Source: Candidatus Dadabacteria bacterium (GTDB lineage: Bacteria > Desulfobacterota_D > UBA1144 > Nemesobacterales > UBA2774). From it: a stretch of 8,248 nt of DNA. This document shows positions 1-6,637 of this stretch, piece by piece (the first letter of the stretch is position 1; each line of letters opens with the position of its first letter). The notes below the pieces were generated by a model. That model was not told where the DNA came from. It worked only from the letters and a program-made list of their open reading frames with translations, and did no database searches. The stretch is from positions 1-8,248 of the forward strand of contig JAHKKQ010000095.1 of the NCBI GenBank assembly GCA_020027805.1. The letters run 5' to 3'. The position numbers were made by a program, and so were the translations under genes.

Positions 1-84
1 CCGATGCCCAACCTGGGGCTCAGTGATGAGGAGATCGACGTCCTCATCGATTATTTCGAATACGAAGATTCCAATAAAAAGTAA
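1..84 (+). CDS. C-terminal end of a class I c-type cytochrome (partial)
   Basis: Only the last 27 codons are inside the window, in frame 1, ending at TAA 82-84. The translated tail starts PMPNLGLSDEEIDVLIDYF and ends in a charged, Lys-rich tip. A Met-Pro-Asn segment followed by 'L(S/T)xEEIxxLxxYF' is the usual end of class I cytochromes c: the Met (residue 2 of this fragment) would be the sixth haem-iron ligand and the rest is the C-terminal helix. The haem-binding CxxCH lies outside the window, so the family call rests on this tail alone. The gene ends 44 nt before nosZ on the same strand. Clade II nos clusters commonly encode small cytochromes c (NosC type) thought to carry electrons to NosZ, so a donor role is reasonable inference. 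It could also be a cytochrome domain of a larger protein. Confidence 0.72.
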   Translation, partial: PMPNLGLSDEEIDVLIDYFEYEDSNKK

Positions 85-85
85 G

Positions 86-100
86 TGAATAAATCATTCA
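86..100. promoter_or_regulatory. Short perfect dyad upstream of nosZ, possible operator
   Basis: TGAATAAATCATTCA has perfect 5-bp arms around a 5-nt centre, in the 44-nt gap between the cytochrome stop and nosZ. It resembles no consensus exactly: an FNR/NnrR box would be TTGAT-N4-ATCAA, and the half-sites here differ. It could be a regulator site, a weak hairpin or chance in an AT-rich gap. No convincing -35/-10 pair was seen beside it. Confidence 0.22.
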
Positions 101-113
101 TCCAAAACACTCG

Positions 114-120
114 AGGAGGT
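114..120 (+). promoter_or_regulatory. Strong Shine-Dalgarno of nosZ
   Basis: AGGAGGT lies 8 nt before the ATG at 129. It is a near-perfect ribosome binding site, supports that start and fits high translation of the structural enzyme. Confidence 0.8.
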
Positions 121-128
121 GTGTAGAA

Positions 129-2171
129 ATGACAAGAATTAAGAGATTATTAGCGTTACTGCCTGTTTTTCTTCTTGCGATAACGCCCGTATGTTTCACG
201 AGCTGTAAGAACTCCGGCTCGGAGAAGGAAGCGGGTGACCAGGGGACAGCGGCAGTGGATATACCCGCAAGCGTGGAGGAGATCGCGGTCGAGAGGGGGC
301 TTTCTCCGAAGGACGTGATAGCGGCCCTCAAGACTTATATACCTTCGGGCAAGTATGACGACTACGTAATGTTCGCCTCAGGCGGGCATTCGGGTCAGGT
401 ATTCGTGATCGGGGTCCCTTCCATGAGACTTCTGAAGACGATAGGCGTTTTCACGCCCGAGCCCTGGCAGGGATGGGCGACCGGGTCAGCGGAATCGCAA
501 GAGATTCTTTCAGAGGGCGACATGCCTCGCGGAATAAACAAGAAACTCACGTGGGCCGACGTCCACCACCCATCGCTCAGCGAGACGAACGGGGACTACG
601 ACGGTCAGTTCCTCTTCGTTAACGACAAGGCGAACGCCAGGGTCGCGGTGATAGACCTCAGGGATTTTGAAACGAAGCAGATTATCAAAAACCCCAATAC
701 GATTTCGGATCACGGAGCGAGCTTCGTGACGCCGAACACCGAGTACGTTATCGAAACGACTCAATACTCGACCCCCCTTCCCTTCGACGAGTACGCGGGG
801 ATGGACGAGTACAAGGAAAAGTACAGGGGACTCGCCACGTTCCACAAGTTCGACAGGGAGAAGGGCAGGATAGACGAATCCCAGTCGTTCTCGATAGAGC
901 TGCCGCCATACTGGCAGGACCTGTGCGATGCCGGGAAGAAGGTCAGCGACGGGTGGGCGTTCTGCAACTCCATCAATTCAGAGATGGCGACAGGCGGAAT
1001 AAACGAGGGTAACCCGCCCTATGAAGCGGGCATATCCCAGAGGGAAGCGGATTACCTGCATGTATTCAACTGGAGGAAGGCCGAGCAGGTTTTCAAAGAG
1101 GGCAAGGCAAAGGATTTAAACGGCCAGTACATAATCCCTCTCGATACGGCTATCGCGGAAGGGCTCATCTACTTCATGACGATACCCAAGAGCCCGCACG
1201 GAGTGGACGTCTCTCCTAACGGCAATTTCATAGTCGCGTCCGGAAAGCTCGACACTCACGCCACGGTCTACTCGTTCGAGAAGATAATGGACGCCATCAA
1301 GAATAACAAAGTCGAGGGTAAGGACCCATTCGGCGTCCCGATACTCAACTTCGCCGACGTGATGGAGAAGCAGGTCGAGATAGGATTAGGCCCTCTCCAT
1401 ACGCAGTTCGACAACGAGGGCAACGCCTATACGAGCGTGTTCGTAGAGAGCACGCTGGCCAAGTGGAAGCTCGGACCGCCCGATTACGACGGTCCCGACG
1501 CCTGGACGGTGGTCGAGAAGATACCCGTGCAGTACAACATCGGCCACGTAGTGTGCGCCGAAGGCGATACGGTCGCCCCGGACGGGAAATACTGCGTTGC
1601 ATTGAACAAGTGGTCCATAGACAGGTTCCTGCCCGTGGGGCCGCTCCATCCCCAGAACTTCCAGCTCATCGACATCAGCGGGAAGAATATGCAGCTCCTC
1701 TACGACATGCCCATAGGCGTGGGCGAGCCTCACTACGTGCAGATGGTCAAGGCCGACAAGCTGAAACCGTGGCTCGTTTACCCCGAAGTCGGATTCAACC
1801 CGATGACGATGAGCGTGGACCCAGAGGCCGCGGCCATCGGCAACGAAAGGATAGTGCGCAACGGGGATACCGTGGAGGTATGGATGTCCGTAATAAGGAG
1901 CCACTTCAACCCGGAGCATATTTCGGTCAAGGAAGGCGACAAGGTCATCATGCACCTGACGAACGTCGAGCGCGCGAGGGACGCGACACACGGGTTTGCA
2001 ATAGACGGTTATAACGTGAACCTGAGTCTCGAGCCCGGTGAAAGCAGCACTGTGGAGTTCACCGCGGACAAGCCGGGTGTGTTCCCGTTCTACTGCACCG
2101 AATTCTGCTCGGCTCTACACCTGGAGATGATGGGTTATCTCCTCGTGCAGCCGACGCAGCCTAAGTCGTAA
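129..2171 (+). CDS. nosZ: Nitrous-oxide reductase NosZ, clade II (Sec-type)
   Basis: This enzyme reduces N2O to N2 outside the cytoplasmic membrane, the last step of denitrification. The 680-residue protein starts with a Sec-type signal (KR at 5-6, hydrophobic 7-22). There is no twin-arginine motif, as expected for clade II rather than the Tat-exported clade I. The signal ends FTSC (Cys26) before a polar Gly/Ser/Lys linker, so it may be a lipoprotein, although Phe at -3 is not ideal. The seven-bladed propeller supplies all seven CuZ histidines: H146 and H147 (DVHHP), H195 (SDHGASF), H357 (SPHGVD), H424 (GPLHTQFD), H473 (IGHVV) and H535 (GEPHY), spaced as in crystallised NosZ apart from clade II insertions. 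The C-terminal cupredoxin domain (about 590-676) has the CuA ligands H621, C656, C660, H664 and M667. Residue 658 is Glu, where clade I enzymes have Trp. All ligands are present, so the enzyme should be active. Confidence 0.98.
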   Translation: MTRIKRLLALLPVFLLAITPVCFTSCKNSGSEKEAGDQGTAAVDIPASVEEIAVERGLSPKDVIAALKTYIPSGKYDDYVMFASGGHSGQVFVIGVPSMRLLKTIGVFTPEPWQGWATGSAESQEILSEGDMPRGINKKLTWADVHHPSLSETNGDYDGQFLFVNDKANARVAVIDLRDFETKQIIKNPNTISDHGASFVTPNTEYVIETTQYSTPLPFDEYAGMDEYKEKYRGLATFHKFDREKGRIDESQSFSIELPPYWQDLCDAGKKVSDGWAFCNSINSEMATGGINEGNPPYEAGISQREADYLHVFNWRKAEQVFKEGKAKDLNGQYIIPLDTAIAEGLIYFMTIPKSPHGVDVSPNGNFIVASGKLDTHATVYSFEKIMDAIKNNKVEGKDPFGVPILNFADVMEKQVEIGLGPLHTQFDNEGNAYTSVFVESTLAKWKLGPPDYDGPDAWTVVEKIPVQYNIGHVVCAEGDTVAPDGKYCVALNKWSIDRFLPVGPLHPQNFQLIDISGKNMQLLYDMPIGVGEPHYVQMVKADKLKPWLVYPEVGFNPMTMSVDPEAAAIGNERIVRNGDTVEVWMSVIRSHFNPEHISVKEGDKVIMHLTNVERARDATHGFAIDGYNVNLSLEPGESSTVEFTADKPGVFPFYCTEFCSALHLEMMGYLLVQPTQPKS

Positions 2172-2176
2172 AATTC

Positions 2177-2232
2177 AGAGGGCGTCTCTTCCGGATCTTT
2201 TGTCACGGGAAGTGATGGAAGGGGCGTCCTCT
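2177..2232 (+). terminator. Strong stem-loop downstream of nosZ (terminator, attenuator or mRNA stabiliser)
   Basis: The arms 2177-2192 (AGAGGGCGTCTCTTCC) and 2217-2232 (GGAAGGGGCGTCCTCT) pair over 16 continuous positions, three of them G-U, so pairing is best on the + strand RNA. The 24-nt loop contains a small TCAC/GTGA stem. Only TTTA follows, so a full rho-independent U-tract is missing. It starts 5 nt after the nosZ stop. It could partially terminate transcription or protect the 3' end of the nosZ message while letting some transcription reach the downstream genes. Confidence 0.6.
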
Positions 2233-2270
2233 TTAGTAAAGACCAGAATCTGAAAAAGGGGGTAAAGAAA

Positions 2271-2666
2271 ATGAATACGCTGAATATAAGGATTTCATAT
2301 GTCGCAATCGTTCTGCTGGGCGTTCTGTGTATGACGGCCGGGTTTTCGCTGGCCGCGGACCCCTCCGCGTGGAAGGACAGCGCCGTGTCCTGGCAGAAGC
2401 AGGCAAAGGACACGAGGGTTGTGGTGGTGGGCGTCGCGGACGAGCTCGGAAAGACCGGGGACAAGGGCAACGCAGACGTAAAGGGTCTGATACAGGATGC
2501 CGTCGCGTGGTTAGGCGAGGGCGACAAGAACATGGCCGCCGCCGACGAGGCGATGACAAAGGAAGATTACGAGAAGGCTACGAACGAGTACAACATGGCG
2601 TGGCAGTACTATGTTAAGGCCGCGACCGCGGGCCTGAACGCGAAAAGCATTCTGGGCGGTCTGTAA
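2271..2666 (+). CDS. Small exported helical protein in the nos cluster, function unknown
   Basis: I do not recognise a named family. The 131-residue protein has a clear Sec signal: short N-terminus with an Arg, hydrophobic 9-27, cleavage likely after SLA (28) or LAA (29). Cys20 lies inside the hydrophobic stretch without a proper lipobox. The mature part, about 102 residues, has no Cys and no His, so it is unlikely to bind haem or copper through those residues. It is acidic/Lys-rich and Ala-rich and should be almost all helix. Residues 86-120 (DKNMAAADEAM, then DYEKATNEYNMAWQYYVKA) look like a TPR-like amphipathic hairpin. AGGGGGT lies 7 nt before the ATG. The gene sits between nosZ and the nosB-like gene, with a strong hairpin on each side. 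A role as a periplasmic partner of NosZ or its assembly proteins is guesswork from position. Confidence 0.88.
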   Translation: MNTLNIRISYVAIVLLGVLCMTAGFSLAADPSAWKDSAVSWQKQAKDTRVVVVGVADELGKTGDKGNADVKGLIQDAVAWLGEGDKNMAAADEAMTKEDYEKATNEYNMAWQYYVKAATAGLNAKSILGGL

Positions 2667-2701
2667 AGACTTATGCTTATACCTTTGCTCTCGTATGCTG
2701 T

Positions 2702-2744
2702 CGGGGATTCCCCGCCTGCGGAGTTATCTCCGGGGGAATCCCCG
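2702..2744. terminator. Perfect 12-bp stem-loop downstream of the small exported gene
   Basis: The arms 2702-2713 (CGGGGATTCCCC) and 2733-2744 (GGGGAATCCCCG) are exact reverse complements, and an inner CGGA/TCCG stem extends the structure. No U-tract follows (CTGTCAACG), so this is not a standard intrinsic terminator on the + strand. Each arm is itself nearly self-complementary, which is typical of REP-like or mRNA-stabilising intergenic hairpins. It lies in the 129-nt gap before the nosB-like gene and may lower read-through or protect the upstream message. Confidence 0.6.
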
Positions 2745-2795
2745 CTGTCAACGAATTGATAATGGACGCAGTTCCAAAATGGAGGTCATGATTAA

Positions 2796-3449
2796 ATGAA
2801 AGAAAATGAATTGATATTCGGGCCGAGGATACCGAAGGAGCTTTGGGAGAAGGAGAGGAAGAGGTTCCTCATCCCCTCGATCGTGCTCGTCGCGGCCGCG
2901 GTGCTGCTCTTCATCTCGATTTTCCTCCCGTACTGGAAGATAACGCTCATCGCGCCCCAGTACCCGCAGGGGCTTACGGCGAGCATGTATGTGAACAGGC
3001 TTACGGGGGACGTCCAGGAGATAGACGGGCTAAACCACTATATAGGTATGAAGCCCCTGGGCGAGGCCGCGGTGCTGGAACGCACGCTCAGCATATTTAT
3101 TATAATAGGGATTGCGCTCCTTATAGCGGGAGCCGTCTACGTGCACAGCCCGTTCGCGCTCTTCCTCTGCATACCGGCCGTGATGTACCCGGCGTTCTTC
3201 CTCGGGGACCTCTATTTCTGGATGCGGAGCTTCGGGATGAACCTCGACAAGAGGGCCCCCCTGAGCGGGGCTATAAAGCCGTTTGTCCCGCCGCTCCTGG
3301 GCGAAGGCAAGATCGCTCAATTCGCGACGGTGGCAACGTGGGAGGTCGGCCTCTACATGTCTATCGCTGCGTCCGTTCTCATACTGGTGGGCCTATATTT
3401 TCACAGGAGGGCTTACAAGCCGCTCCTGATCGATTCGAGCGGCAGGTAA
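2796..3449 (+). CDS. nosB: NosB-like integral membrane protein of clade II nos clusters
   Basis: The 217-residue protein has four predicted membrane helices at about 24-45, 97-115, 118-140 and 181-202. The basic N-terminus (KERKRF) and C-terminus (HRRAYK) should be cytoplasmic, leaving loops 46-96 and 141-180 in the periplasm. The first loop carries PYWKI...APQYPQGL (45-60) and GLNHYIGM (78-85), which I recall as the hallmark of a small membrane-protein family found near copper and nos genes. H81 and M85 are candidate metal ligands. A transmembrane NosB directly after nosZ is characteristic of clade II clusters and absent from clade I. The position here, one small gene after nosZ and before nosD, fits. 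The function is not established; electron transfer or copper handling have to be regarded as guesses. GGAGG at 2781-2785 lies 10 nt before the ATG. The symbol is assigned from topology, motif and position. Confidence 0.8.
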   Translation: MKENELIFGPRIPKELWEKERKRFLIPSIVLVAAAVLLFISIFLPYWKITLIAPQYPQGLTASMYVNRLTGDVQEIDGLNHYIGMKPLGEAAVLERTLSIFIIIGIALLIAGAVYVHSPFALFLCIPAVMYPAFFLGDLYFWMRSFGMNLDKRAPLSGAIKPFVPPLLGEGKIAQFATVATWEVGLYMSIAASVLILVGLYFHRRAYKPLLIDSSGR

Positions 3450-3490
3450 GAAAGGAATAAAGACGCGGCAGGTAAGGAAAGAATAAATAC
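3439..3490. repeat. 26-bp imperfect tandem duplication across the nosB stop codon
   Basis: Copy 1 (3439-3464) and copy 2 (3465-3490) both begin GCGGCAGGTAAG and match at 23 of 26 positions. Copy 1 contains the final Gly-Arg codons and the TAA stop of the nosB-like gene; copy 2 is non-coding and ends just before the nosD ribosome-binding region. Most of the 51-nt nosB-nosD gap is therefore duplicated coding end, consistent with replication slippage. Confidence 0.85.
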
Positions 3491-3500
3491 AGGGTGAACC

Positions 3501-4895
3501 GTGACCAAATGCTTCTTATCCTATTTATATGCGATAGCCGTTCTTACCCTTTCCGGGGCTTCCGTCGTACCGGCATTCGGAACGACGATACGCGTTTCCC
3601 CGGACGGCCCCGTAAGCTCCATTGCTGAAGCCATAAATTCCGCCTCCCCAGGCGACACAATTAGCGTCGAGGGGGGCGTTTATCACGAGCGCATCGTTGT
3701 GGATAAGACGCTTAGCCTGACGGGCGTGAACAACCCCGTGATAGACGGCGGAGGGACAGGGACGGTAATCGAGATAAAAGCCCCCGGCTCCGCACTCAAG
3801 GGGTTTACGGTCAGGGGCTCGGGTTCGCACCTCTCGAACGAGGATACCGGCATACTCCTCGATACGGCCGGAGGGACGCTCATCGAAGGGAACCGCCTGA
3901 CGGACGTGCTGTTCGGCATATACATCAAGAACTCTCCCCATACCGTCATCCGCGGCAACACGATAAGGGGGAAGGACGTCCAGATGACCGAGAGGGGGGA
4001 CGGCATACGCCTCTGGTACAGCTCCGGGACTAAAATAATCGACAACGATATATCGGTAATCAGGGACCTCGTAATCTGGTGGTCGAGCGATACGCTTATA
4101 AAGGGGAACGTCGTCGAGGAAGGCAGATACGGGCTCCATTACATGTCGAGCAATCATAACAAATTCGAGGACAACGTATTCAGGAACAACTACGTAGGCG
4201 GGTTCCTCATGTACAGCGTGGATATACAGTTCTACAGGAACAGGTTCGTAAATAACCGGGGCGTCGGCACGGGGTACGGCATAGGGTTCAAGGACCTGGA
4301 CGACGTGGTAGCGAGTGACAACCTCATCATTGACAACCGCGTCGGCATCTTTCTCGACAACTCGCCCTACCTGGTCGATTCGTGGAACAAGATTAGCGAC
4401 AACGTGATAGCGTTCAACGACATCGGCGTTTCGTTCATGCCTTCCATAAGGCGGAACGCGTTCCATGAGAACAGCTTCGTCGACAACGACGAGCAGGTGG
4501 AGGTGAGGGGAGGGGGACAGCTGGCGGGGAACGAATGGTCGAGCGGCGGGAGCGGGAATTACTGGAGCGATTACATAGGGTACGACGAGAACGGGGACGG
4601 GATAGGCGAGATACCCTACACGTCCGAGAGCCTCTTCGAGAGTCTTATAGACGCGAAGCCCGAGCTCAGGATCTTCGTGTTCAGCCCCGTGGCGAAGGCG
4701 ATAGAGCTCGCGTCCCGGGCGTTTCCCGTTATCAAGCCCGAGCCCAAGCTGACGGACGAATATCCGAGAGTCCGCTCGGGGATACCTCCGGGCTTGAGGA
4801 CAGGGGGAGGGGAGCCGTCTGCGAAGCTGATTATACTTTCCCTCTCCATGGTGGCGCTTCCCCTGATTTTTTACGCATATATGAGGAAAAGCTGA
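3501..4895 (+). CDS. nosD: NosD, periplasmic beta-helix protein of the NosDFY copper-site maturation complex
   Basis: NosD is required to build the CuZ copper-sulfur site. In the characterised system it sits on the periplasmic side of the NosFY transporter and takes copper from NosL. The 464-residue protein starts at GTG 3501, after AGGGTGA. It has a signal peptide (hydrophobic 8-26, ending PAFG), then a long right-handed parallel beta-helix (about 35-345) made of repeated 'GN.I..N..GI.L..S' turns of the CASH/NosD type. The family signature GNYWSDYIGYDENGDGIGEI is at 352-371. After a Pro-rich linker (about 410-438) a C-terminal membrane helix spans about 441-460 and ends MRKS. That tail would anchor the protein, whereas model NosD proteins are described as periplasmic. 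The stop lies 13 nt before nosF. Confidence 0.96.
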   Translation: MTKCFLSYLYAIAVLTLSGASVVPAFGTTIRVSPDGPVSSIAEAINSASPGDTISVEGGVYHERIVVDKTLSLTGVNNPVIDGGGTGTVIEIKAPGSALKGFTVRGSGSHLSNEDTGILLDTAGGTLIEGNRLTDVLFGIYIKNSPHTVIRGNTIRGKDVQMTERGDGIRLWYSSGTKIIDNDISVIRDLVIWWSSDTLIKGNVVEEGRYGLHYMSSNHNKFEDNVFRNNYVGGFLMYSVDIQFYRNRFVNNRGVGTGYGIGFKDLDDVVASDNLIIDNRVGIFLDNSPYLVDSWNKISDNVIAFNDIGVSFMPSIRRNAFHENSFVDNDEQVEVRGGGQLAGNEWSSGGSGNYWSDYIGYDENGDGIGEIPYTSESLFESLIDAKPELRIFVFSPVAKAIELASRAFPVIKPEPKLTDEYPRVRSGIPPGLRTGGGEPSAKLIILSLSMVALPLIFYAYMRKS

Positions 4896-4908
4896 AAGGG
4901 AGTCTGAC

Positions 4909-5808
4909 TTGATCGAGATTAAGAACGTAACCAAGAGTTTCGGAAAGCTGAAGGCGGTCGACTCGGCGAGCTTCCGGGTTGAAAAAGGGGAAGCCGTATC
5001 GCTGCTCGGATCGAACGGCGCCGGAAAGAGCACGCTGATTAAATGCATACTCGGGCTCCTCGACTACTCGGGCGATATCGCTGTAGGCGGGATCAGGGTG
5101 AAAGACCATCCCAAGGAGGCGAAGTCACTAATCGGATACCTCCCGCAGGAGCCCCTCTTCTATGATATGCGCACTCTGGACATTGTGCGGTTCTTCGCGC
5201 GCCTGAGGAATGTGGACGAGGGACGCCCGGCGGAGGTGCTCGACAAGGTCGGTCTCGCGGAGCATTCATCCAAGTACGCTTCGGAGCTCTCGGGGGGCAT
5301 GAGGCAGCGCCTCTCTTTCGCGATAGCGCTTCTTTCCGAGCCCATGTTCCTTATTCTGGATGAGCCCACTTCCAACCTCGACGCGCACGCGCGCGCCGAA
5401 TTCCTGAGACTCATCAAGGATTACAAGGAGAACGGAAAGACGGTGATCTTCTCATCGCACAGATTGGACGAAGTAGATTATCTCGCCGACAGGGCGGTCC
5501 TGATGAAAGACGGAAGGGTCGTCGTGGACGAGGAGCCTCACAGGCTGAGACAGACCCTCGGTTTGGGGACGAAGATGAATATCGCCGTCCCGGACGAGTA
5601 TGCCGCGCTTGCGGCATCGGCTCTTTCGGGCGCGGGCATAATCGTTCACGGCAGGAACGGCAGGGGATTCCTCGTCGAGGTGAAGGGAGGTGACAGCCTC
5701 CATCCTCTCAGGGAGCTTATGTCGAGGGACATACCCGTTCTCGGGTTCAGCGTGGAGGAGCCGACTATGGAAAACATACTCGAAGGAGCGGACAGGGATG
5801 GAAATTAG
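4909..5808 (+). CDS. nosF: NosF, ABC-type ATPase of the NosDFY complex
   Basis: This cytoplasmic ATP-binding subunit drives NosY/NosD during maturation of the NosZ copper centre. The 299-residue protein has all ABC motifs in order: Walker A GSNGAGKS (34-41), Q-loop Gln80 (YLPQEP), signature LSGGM (127-131), Walker B MFLILDEP with catalytic Glu152, D-loop SNLD (155-158) and H-loop His184. About 85 residues after the ATPase core (215-299) form a small regulatory-type C-terminal domain, as is common in this family. Start choice: TTG at 4909, giving MIEIKNVTKSFG, the normal N-terminus of such ATPases, with an AAAGGGAG purine tract about 7 nt before it. No ATG in a suitable place precedes it. It starts 13 nt after nosD and its end overlaps nosY by 11 nt. 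By sequence alone it could be any ABC ATPase; the neighbours decide the name. Confidence 0.96.
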   Translation: MIEIKNVTKSFGKLKAVDSASFRVEKGEAVSLLGSNGAGKSTLIKCILGLLDYSGDIAVGGIRVKDHPKEAKSLIGYLPQEPLFYDMRTLDIVRFFARLRNVDEGRPAEVLDKVGLAEHSSKYASELSGGMRQRLSFAIALLSEPMFLILDEPTSNLDAHARAEFLRLIKDYKENGKTVIFSSHRLDEVDYLADRAVLMKDGRVVVDEEPHRLRQTLGLGTKMNIAVPDEYAALAASALSGAGIIVHGRNGRGFLVEVKGGDSLHPLRELMSRDIPVLGFSVEEPTMENILEGADRDGN

Positions 5809-6637
5809 GAATATACTCATACTTGCGGGGAAGGAGACGAGGGAGTCGCTTAAAAACAGGTGGTTCGTCCTGTATACGGTCTCTTTTTCCGTCCTCGCCG
5901 TGCTCATACTTTCAATCGCGCCCGGGAGGAACGAGATCACGGGCATATCGGGCTACGGCAGGACGGCCGCGAGCCTTATTAACCTCGTGCTCCTCTTCGT
6001 GCCGCTGATCGCCCTTATAACGGGGTCGATCAGCATATCGGGGGAGAGGGAGAACGGGACGCTCCAGTACCTGCTCTCGCACCCGGTGACCAAGGCCGAG
6101 GTGTTCGCGGGGAAGTTCCTGGGGATTCTCGTCCCTATATGCTTCTCGATATCGCTCGGTTTCGGGTTGGCCGGCATAGGGGTCGCTCTCAGGGGCGGGA
6201 GCGGCGACGCGGCGGAATTTGTATTGACGGCGCTCCTTTCGTGGCTCCTGGCGGCTTCTTTACTGAGCGTGGGGTTCGTTGTCTCGGTGTTTTCAAGGAG
6301 GGCTTCCAAGGCCATAGGCGTCGCGGTTTTCCTCTGGCTCCTTATTATCGTCCTCGGAGACCTCGGCATCATGGGCACTGCCGTCGCTATGGACCTCGGA
6401 ATAAAGCAGGTATTCGCGCTTGCGCTTCTAAACCCGGCGGAGGTGTTCAAGATAGCTTCCGTCCTCGTGCTTAGCCCGAGGTTCGAGATACTGGGCCCCG
6501 TGGGGGTCTACGCCGTCCGGACGTTCGGCAGGGAAGGGGTGATATTCATACTCCTCTCCGTCATGGCGGTCTGGACCGTAATACCGTTCGCGTGCGCCTT
6601 TTTAACATTCAGCATATGGAGGAGGGAAGAATCATGA
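5798..6637 (+). CDS. nosY: NosY, membrane permease subunit of the NosDFY complex
   Basis: This ABC-2-type integral membrane subunit couples NosF ATP hydrolysis to NosD during copper-site maturation. At 279 residues it is close to the usual NosY length of about 275. Six membrane helices are predicted at about 22-42, 57-80, 106-130, 139-165, 170-195 and 245-272. The conserved loop SGERENGTLQYLLSHPVTKA (81-100) after helix 2 is the 'E-x-GTL-xxLLS-PV' element that contacts the ATPase in this permease family. Start choice: the frame is open further upstream (to 5690), but ATG 5798 gives MEIRNILILAGKE, the normal N-terminus, with GGAG 9 nt before it. It overlaps the end of nosF by 11 nt, and its stop overlaps the nosL start (ATGA), so translation is probably coupled. 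Confidence 0.96.
   Translation: MEIRNILILAGKETRESLKNRWFVLYTVSFSVLAVLILSIAPGRNEITGISGYGRTAASLINLVLLFVPLIALITGSISISGERENGTLQYLLSHPVTKAEVFAGKFLGILVPICFSISLGFGLAGIGVALRGGSGDAAEFVLTALLSWLLAASLLSVGFVVSVFSRRASKAIGVAVFLWLLIIVLGDLGIMGTAVAMDLGIKQVFALALLNPAEVFKIASVLVLSPRFEILGPVGVYAVRTFGREGVIFILLSVMAVWTVIPFACAFLTFSIWRREES

Noticed and set aside
1386..2014. Open frames of 201 (minus) and 183 (plus) codons within nosZ
   Set aside because: The + strand frame translates to Arg-rich sequence and the minus one to Val/His-rich sequence, neither domain-like. nosZ shows all copper ligands here in its own frame, so these are shadows.
2788..2799. ATG at 2788 as an alternative nosB start
   Set aside because: It is out of frame and ends after three codons (M-I-K-stop). 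The real start is ATG 2796.
3525..5048. A 507-codon open frame on the minus strand opposite nosD
   Set aside because: It lies wholly over nosD and the start of nosF, whose products are recognisable. Its translation is low-complexity in Val, Tyr, Arg and Pro with no domain pattern, as expected from the complement of biased GC-rich codons.
5690..5797. Upstream extension of nosY by 36 codons
   Set aside because: It would overlap nosF by more than 100 nt and put an unrelated segment before the normal NosY N-terminus. ATG 5798 has a suitable ribosome binding site.
6592..6633. Upstream extension of nosL by 14 codons
   Set aside because: It would place polar residues before a standard lipoprotein signal. 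ATG 6634 has a strong ribosome binding site and the typical ATGA overlap with nosY.
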